DNA of 64,000 nucleotides from Ecdyonurus torrentis (Eukaryota > Arthropoda > Insecta > Ephemeroptera > Heptageniidae): positions 11,663,313 to 11,727,312 of the forward strand of contig OX439136.1 of NCBI GenBank assembly GCA_949318235.1, read 5' to 3'. Positions 56,656 to 64,000 of this stretch are shown piece after piece (within the stretch, counting starts at the first letter, position 1; each line of letters begins with the position of its first letter). The translations under genes were made by a program, and so were the position numbers. The notes beneath the pieces were generated by a model. It did no database searches and was not told the origin of the DNA. It worked only from the letters and a program-made list of their open reading frames with translations.

Positions 56656-58115
56656 GATGAAATAGTATATTAATTTCTATAATTTGTTTTATAATATTTT
56701 TATTATATTTTCTTTATAATTTTAAGTTACATGCGTAATGCATATAAACGGCAGTAACACGTTAACAACGATAAGAAAGTGGAAAGGAAACGAGGGAGGG
56801 GACCCCTAATTTCTGAGCTTTAGCATATTGCGAGACTAGACTCAGACTACTCCATGAATCGTGTTTTTTTTTCTTCTTCTTCTTCTTCTTTGTTCTTTTA
56901 CACAGAAGAAATTTAAATGTCACATACTCACTTTTACACATTTTAAGTTAATGACACCAATATGAACATTTTCAGTTAACATCATTAAATTTGTAAAAAT
57001 TAGTCCTACCCCTTTCTTTAGACGTATAAGTATTGAAGTTATTTGTCATTTCAATAATATTAATATTGAAATCTAAGAAATCAGTAATTATATGCTATAA
57101 GAATAAAAACGATAATACGTTTGCAAATTCTGATGACACATTTTAATAATTAACTTTTACAACTATACGAAACTATATACTTACAATTACATATATGCAA
57201 TATTTTACATTCATTGCAACATTAAACAAGTGTAATGAGACACATGAAACAAGTGCAAATATTTGTATGTGTTTTTATATACGTATTGCAATTTCTTAAG
57301 AAATAAAAACTTAGATTACGTGACATAACACATGTAAACAGAAAATAATAGTATGCGTGCTTTTTTTGTGGGTCACAATATACGAAAAAAATCAATATAT
57401 TAAGTTTTTTAGTCTTCCTATTTCCTTATCAATAAATTTATCTATTGATTATAATATAATCATAATGAAGCTTAATATTTATAATTATATTTCATTTCGT
57501 TAGATTTAGTTACAATTTATAATATTACTAATTAAATATTGTTTTATATAACATCATTAAAATAAATTAAATTGTCATTTTTTGTTGCATTTTTTTTATT
57601 ATTTTTTTTTATGTTAGAATTAAAATTAATTTTAAAATTATAGGATTACACTGGGTACTGGGTCAATAAAGAAATCAATAAAGAAATATCTTTCACGAAA
57701 CTTTTAAATTAAAATGATGCAGTAAACTCAAAATTGTCAATTTACAAAATCAATGGAAACAATTTATATTTTAAGGAACTATATGTAATAAAAGTTCTTT
57801 TAATTAATTGCTGCGCGTGCACCCAAAAAGATGATAGCATATTTTTACCTATGATAATACCATATAATAAAGAATATTACCTACTATTTCACTACACTTA
57901 ATTTTTTAGGTTTTATCCATTAAATGACTAATGACTAATGTCTTGTTAATCAGTTCAACGCAATGATTCTTCCTGTGAATATTATTTGTTCATTTCAGAT
58001 TTCATAAAATTTGTTAATTATTATTAACTGTATGACTCTGTGTTTTAAAAATTAAATTCTCAAATCAAGAACTAAATATTTAAGGTTAAGGTTAAAAGTG
58101 TAATTAACCAAACAT

Positions 58116-58154
<39 letters not shown>

Positions 58155-59673
58155 ATTGTTTATTTTTACGTATATAGAGTGTACAATTTTAATATATAGG
58201 TCAATGCTAAAACTTGCATAGGTGCAAAAATAATTTGAACCAAAACATGGCTAAGGCCAATAAAATATAATTACAGTACTTTTTTCCCTTATGTATATTG
58301 ATTGCGATCCTGAGTTTAATATTTAACACAATAGCAAATTTATAGCATACAATATTTTTGGTCGTACGTATTTTTCAGCTATTTTATAATTATTGAAATT
58401 TTGTAGTGAAAATACAAAGTGATTTAAAAGCATTTCATAGATTTTGTTCCATAATCATGAAATACCAACACTGTTTTGTCTCTATCTCTCTTTACTCTCT
58501 TATATATACTTGCCCGAGTGATATTAAAGAAACTCTGACGTCAACAAAGAATTTCACACATCTTTTGTTTGAAAACTAACATTCAGTATTTACTTTCAAA
58601 ATGATGATACAAAGTGCAGAGTCGAAGGATATCGACTAGAAAAATATTATTTTTGTTAAGAATAGTTTGGACTGCAAATATTTTAAAGTAAAGATTGATA
58701 ATGTGATAAAAATATTCATTTTTATTTACATACATTTAGACTTTTTTTAGAAGATGGAACGGAAAGGCCCGTAATCGGAATTCAATTACAACGAAGCTCT
58801 CATATATAGTTCCTATTCCAGTCTGATTCAGCTTTTAAAAAAAGTTTTTTTAGTGTTTGTTAATTTTAAGGGTATCATTTTAGTGAACGTGATTTTATTT
58901 TTAAGGTCATTTAAAGTTTTGCTTGTAGACCGCTTACCTCTATCACCATTAAGCCCTAAGATATTAAATACATAAAAAATAAGAATAAGAAATTTCACTA
59001 ATCCAAACAGTTTTTATTAATTAAAAAAAAAAAAAAAATGCAACAAGCGTTACTCCTAGTTATATTCTTCTAAAACTTACTTTGTTAATTTAAAAGATTT
59101 TATAAAAATATGACATTTTAAAACTAATTTTTAAAAATTGACATTTTACACATTCTATCATTCTATTGTAACTTATGACAGAATAAAAACAAATAATAGT
59201 CATATAATAATAAAAAAAAGTTTCAAGTTATCTTTAGGGAGGGAGGGAGAGAGAGAGAGAGAGAACAGAGACGTAAGCACTTTTAGTAAAATACATTTTT
59301 ATATAAATATTTTTTTTTTTAACTTATAGACCCTAATTCGATGAAATACCAAAAAGAATTTGATTTATGTTAATACATGACATTACCATAAGGTAATAGA
59401 ATAAAATGTTTCTTCTTTATCTTAAGAAGGAGTGCATAATTTGCTTTATTACTGGTGTATATGGTTGTATATGGAGACAAAACACTAAAACAAAATATGC
59501 TATAGGATTAGAATTTCGTAGGTCCATAATTTATAACATTTTATAATGACCCTTAATGTTGCACATTAATATTATGCACGTTTTTTGATGCTGAAGTATA
59601 ATTATTTTAAAATTTATGTCTTCCTTTTATAAATAATCGTAACAACTGATTGCCATTGTTAATGAAAGAAGTT

Positions 59674-59705
<32 letters not shown>

Positions 59706-61376
59706 ACACGCAGAAAAGTAAAACCACCCACACTATTTTAAAATTTATGTAAAGTAGGTTGTGATCCGTGTGTCGCGAGTGACTTAACAAGCAAACAGTG
59801 TGGGATGATCTTAGGAATGTCGCGAACATGTGACTCAAAGTATTTTTGGCACTTCAACAACCTTGTCCGATTAACTAGTTAGTTTAAAAAAAAAAAATTA
59901 TGTATGTTATGTTTTTAAATATTTCCATTCATAATATCATAATATATATTTTATTTAAAAATTTGTCTTTTTTTATATAGTTTTTTTCCCCCCCTTTGCA
60001 AGTATAAATTTTTGAGACTTCAGATTACTATTTTTAAGATTGCATTTTATACTGTACAATGAGTTTTACTGGCGAAAGTTCTTAAGCAAAAACAAACAAA
60101 CAATCGAAAAAAAAGACAAAGATTTAACATACGTAATATATCCACTTAAAATATTATGACCACGGTGCAGAAACAGTGTAGTAAGTTGATTCCGCAATAA
60201 ATGCTAAAGAATAGGAAATAATGGGCGTGCGCCTTTTTCTACGCCAACTCTGATTGTCTATAGCATACAACACCTTGGTAAGCTCCATTCATTAGTATTC
60301 TTAATCAAACTATGATTTATTGAAATAGAAAATTTACCATACGTATATTGTAATCTATATTAAAATAATTTTGTTTTCATCTTTGATTTCTCACAATGTT
60401 TATTTTCTACGTAAAAAAAAAATATATTGGAAAAAAAAAAGGTCTTAAACAAGTTGAAATTCGGTGTAAATATAGTATTTATAATAAATATTTTTAAAAT
60501 ATTGAATATGAAGTTCTTTTCATAAAACTCGTGAAATGAAATGTTATGTAAAACAAAATAATCAAAAATAATGTTCTTAGAAACCGATGAAGTGCCAAGA
60601 ATCTTAAAATATACTGCATAAAATCATTAATAAACATTTATTAAGATTTATTTATAACTTTAATTTTTAGATTTCCAAGTAATTCATTGATTCTTAATAT
60701 TAGTTCCTCTTAAAAATCAATAAACTGATCTATTTTCAGTGTTTTGTTATTATCTTGCATATTTCTACACGCGCTCTTGCAGATTATTTTTACTGTTAAT
60801 TCCTGAATGAATCCATTATAATTTCAAATCTATAGCAACATATATTTTTTAATTATTTTCTTACCGTTCCATTTAATATTTTAAATTCTACTAAATATAA
60901 GAAGAAAAAAAACTAAATTTTTAATAGTAACAACAATGCTTTATACCGGTGAAAAATTTTAGTCAAAATTTTAAATAACCTTAAAACATGTAGAAGTGTA
61001 TCTTATACGTATTGAAAATTTCTTTCTTTCAACTGCAGTATATAGTTTTCATAAAAATTGCTTAAAGGATAGTCCCGTAATTGCAAAGGATAGGAAATTA
61101 TGGGTCTAATTTTCCAGATCATAGATCTTCGCCAGTATTATAGATTCTACTGCGAGCGAGAAACAAAATGTTAAGAAATGGGGCAAATTAATAAAAGGCA
61201 AAAATTAACATTAAGCTGCGTCTAAATTAAAGTACTTTTTAATGATATTAGGAAAATCCTTTGAAATTTTCAAATGAAAAGAAAATCACAAGGATGTATT
61301 AAAAATATATGTAAAGAAAATGTATAATTAAAGTGCATAAGTGGTAGACTTAAAACATAAGTACAGTAATATAATA

Positions 61377-61383
<7 letters not shown>
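56653..61383. other. AT-rich intron, scattered repeats only
   Basis: Short GA arrays at 59248-59264 and 59674-59699, poly-T at about 58119-58150, a possible retroposon tail TGGGTCAATAAAGAAATCAA near 57660, and one CRE octamer at 58536-58543. No exon was recognised. Confidence 0.4.
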
Positions 61384-61450
<67 letters not shown>

Positions 61451-61460
61451 TATATATATA
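61384..61460. repeat. (AT)n microsatellite
   Basis: AT array with one G interruption near 61448. Confidence 0.95.
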
Positions 61461-62048
61461 CCATACAGTACATAAGTTGAATAAAACTGTAAGATATTAT
61501 GTTAACCATCTGTACGCAATTCTTCATCCAATAAGGAAACATACAATTGATTAAACTGATCTCTTCTTTTGAAAAAACAAAAGAAGGAACATCAAAGTAG
61601 CTCTTCCTTATTACATTTAACCACGAACAACATTGTATTTCATCCCTTAAGAAATACTTATTTTTTAAAAGTATTTTATTTCCTCATTGGATATATTTCA
61701 AATAATAAAAGTTAAGTTTTCCTTGGAAATTTTATAAAATAAAACTAAATATATTATACGCACTTTATATATTTCTATTTTAAATAATTACGACTTCTTG
61801 AAAACTTATACATACTTAAAATTATACGAGAGAAATATTTTAAAATATATCATCACTTGAAAGTTTATAATAATTTTGTTACAAATATAAGTATATTTTT
61901 TAGTAATAAATTTTCTTTTCTGTACTATTATTAAAGATTTTTGGCATCGTTTCACATATTTTTGAGAATTTAAATTTAGATTTTTTTTTAACTAGTTAAT
62001 AATATTGATGTTAGCGCCTGCTACTTAACATATTCACTGGCGCCATCC

Positions 62049-62079
<31 letters not shown>

Positions 62080-64000
62080 CAGTTTTTGCTTAAAGTTGTT
62101 CACATTTTTTTTTTTTACCAATTTTGTTAAAAATTATAATAATATTTCTAACAAATTTTAGCTGACAAATTTATAGTCTTTATTGTTTATACTCAGTTTA
62201 TTTATTGATACAAAATTTATAGTTATAATGAGCACTTTGCATGTATTTTGATTTTGATTTGAAGTGGAAGTAAAACCTCAATTCTTACAATTTAACTTTC
62301 AACGAACTTACTAAAATTAATTGATTAAAAATTGATTGTTATATCTAAATATATTTCAGTTAATTCTACATAATTTATATTAATTTTTAAGAAAACAAAT
62401 AAATATTAAAAAATTATTATTATTTCTTAATTATATACTATAAATTTTGCTAAAATGACAATTATGTATTTGGTTTTTTATTTTATTTAAAAATTATTAT
62501 AACATTGTATACTAACATTTCATATTTAATTATATTTGAAATTTTAACACTTTATTTCCTTATGTCTAAATCTAAACTATATAAACGCATTATTTTTAGA
62601 TTTAATAGAAACGTATAAAATTCATACGAATAAAAAAAAAAGAGGAAAAAAAATATATTAGTGAGAAATCACGCGATGTTTACTTTTTTCTTTAAGTCAT
62701 TACAATTTATAGATGTACAACATGTAACTTTTGGCACCTAATGTAACTGACTCACGGCCAAATAAAGGGGTTTCCTCCAAATGTCACATTGAAATATACT
62801 TTCTTCTTCTTTTGCTCTTTTCATCTTTAAAATTTAGTTTAAGAATACATAGAATCATTTGCAGCATTAGTAGCATGTATTTTTGGGAAGAAAAAAAAAA
62901 AAGAAAAAAAAAAAAAAAAAAAAAACTTATGCTATTATAAAGTTTATAAATAAAATATTGTTGCTATGTTTTTAGAATTACAATTTTACAATGAAAATAA
63001 ATCAGCAGGGTAAAAAAAAATATATAAAATTCTATTTTTATTATGTACTCAGTAAGTACTACAAATTATCTTGAAAGCAATACATATTTCATTTTCCCAT
63101 TACGATTTACATTCATATATATATAACCAATTTGCAATACTATATAGTTTAAATAATATACAAAATAACACAAAATTGCAGTGCCATACTGAGATCTTTC
63201 ATTACCATGTTTGAATGAGGCCTTCTTTCTTTTTTTTTTTTTTTTTTTTTTTTACAATTTGCAATCTTGCAACCCACATTAAAATTACTTGGTGTTATTC
63301 TGCGCCCACTTCAAAATTTCTCCTTGCTGTATATGGTGCGAGACGGAGGGAGTTGCTTGAAATATTTTATATTCTTTACTTCGTTTCTATTTAAGGTTGC
63401 AAGTGAGATGAAAAATATTTTTAATGAAACTTTTTAAACTGTTAATTACATAATTTTTAAAAGTTAGAAAGAATATTTTGTAAGTTTAGTAATGCCTTGA
63501 GCTGGTTTTGCAAATTTTATATTATACCACAAATTTTATTGTATAATAGATTTTTTTCTTTCTTTTAATAAATGCAATCTATTAATACCTTATTATTTGA
63601 GACTTTTGCTGATTTAGTTCATTATTATTTATATTTTTTAATTTCTTACGCAGAATTATATAAAAGAGTAAACTAAAATGTATTTATGACTCCAAAATAC
63701 TTTTTTTTTAATCTTATATTGTTTAGAAATTAAATTAAGGTTGATTATACTATGGTTAGATGTAAATATAGAATATTACTGTATTGGCCTAATTAACCGC
63801 TTCTTTTAAACAGGCCATATTCTCTCACATTTGTTTACTTTATTTCTAATTCTAACTAGCAAGTTAATTTCATTGTTAGTAGGTTTACAGCTCTTCATAC
63901 TTCCTCCTTTCAGTAAAGTCATCAACAATTTATATAGAATTTACGAATACACAGAATTCTTATTGCATCTTTCATGATGTTACAGATTGATTAAGGAATT
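61461..64000. other. AT-rich intron to the window edge, nothing recognised
   Basis: Poly-T at about 62051-62079 and 63230-63253. A less AT-rich patch at 63255-63355 shows no exon features that I can support. Confidence 0.4.

Larger units (their letters stand above)
38238..64000 (+). other. PDE4 intron 4, open at the right edge (over 25.7 kb)
   Basis: Begins with donor GTAAGC. No further PDE4 exon was seen to the end of the window. Large introns in this part of PDE4 genes are known in other animals to house promoters of short isoforms. Two weak candidates for such use are the CRE pair at 45928-45946 and the small open frame at 50992-51120. Confidence 0.75.

Noticed and set aside
38238..64000. 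Next PDE4 exon beginning FKRML, or HD-domain exons
   Set aside because: No stretch encoding these with flanking AG/GT was found; they are assumed to lie beyond the right edge.

Overview
This is a piece of animal nuclear genome: very AT-rich (roughly three quarters A+T by eye), almost free of long open reading frames, and full of simple-sequence runs (long AT, AG/CT and TTTA tracts, dozens of poly-A/poly-T tracts) and small inverted-repeat transposons. Introns with GT..AG borders and a core promoter with a TATA box confirm a eukaryote. The exon sequences look most like arthropod/protostome dunce proteins; I cannot name the species.

The one gene I recognise is a cAMP-specific 3',5'-cyclic phosphodiesterase of the PDE4 (dunce) family on the + strand. 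Four coding exons fit together in phase: an isoform-specific N-terminal exon (about 4036-4289) with a TATA/initiator promoter just upstream (3821-3852); an exon for the second half of UCR1 (35669-35770); a short linker exon (36659-36723); and the exon that opens UCR2 (38125-38237). The introns between them are about 31.4 kb, 0.9 kb and 1.4 kb. The intron after the UCR2 exon runs off the right end (over 25.7 kb), so the rest of UCR2 and the whole catalytic HD domain lie outside the window. The usual UCR1 exon with the PKA site was not found.

Layout. 1-3740: upstream flank with a hairpin element at the left edge (1-272), another hairpin near 2.1 kb and a long AT tract. 3749-4289: promoter and first exon. 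4290-35668: a giant intron carrying hairpin MITEs (at about 4.6, 7.1, 7.5, 10.3, 12.4, 14.6, 17.4, 18.7, 28.3, 28.8 and 35.1 kb), three GC-rich arrays with a 33-bp period (19.8-21.6 kb), a tRNA-derived SINE (24.65-24.95 kb) and the 3' end of a LINE (25.2-25.5 kb). 35669-38237: the exon cluster, with three more hairpin elements packed into its two small introns. 38238-64000: the next giant intron, with further copies of the same element families, a GC-rich island holding two CRE octamers (45.9 kb) and a tandem duplication (52.6-53.0 kb). From about 53 kb to the end I see only AT-rich intron, microsatellites and small LINE-tail-like scraps.

The two observations I rate highest are the strong excess of the CRE octamer TGACGTCA across this cAMP-phosphodiesterase locus (19 exact copies, against fewer than one expected from base composition), and a four-copy hairpin transposon family that carries this octamer at its symmetry axis. 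The 33-bp GC-rich arrays, two of which form the inverted ends of a 1.5-kb structure, are the most unusual sequence I could not assign.
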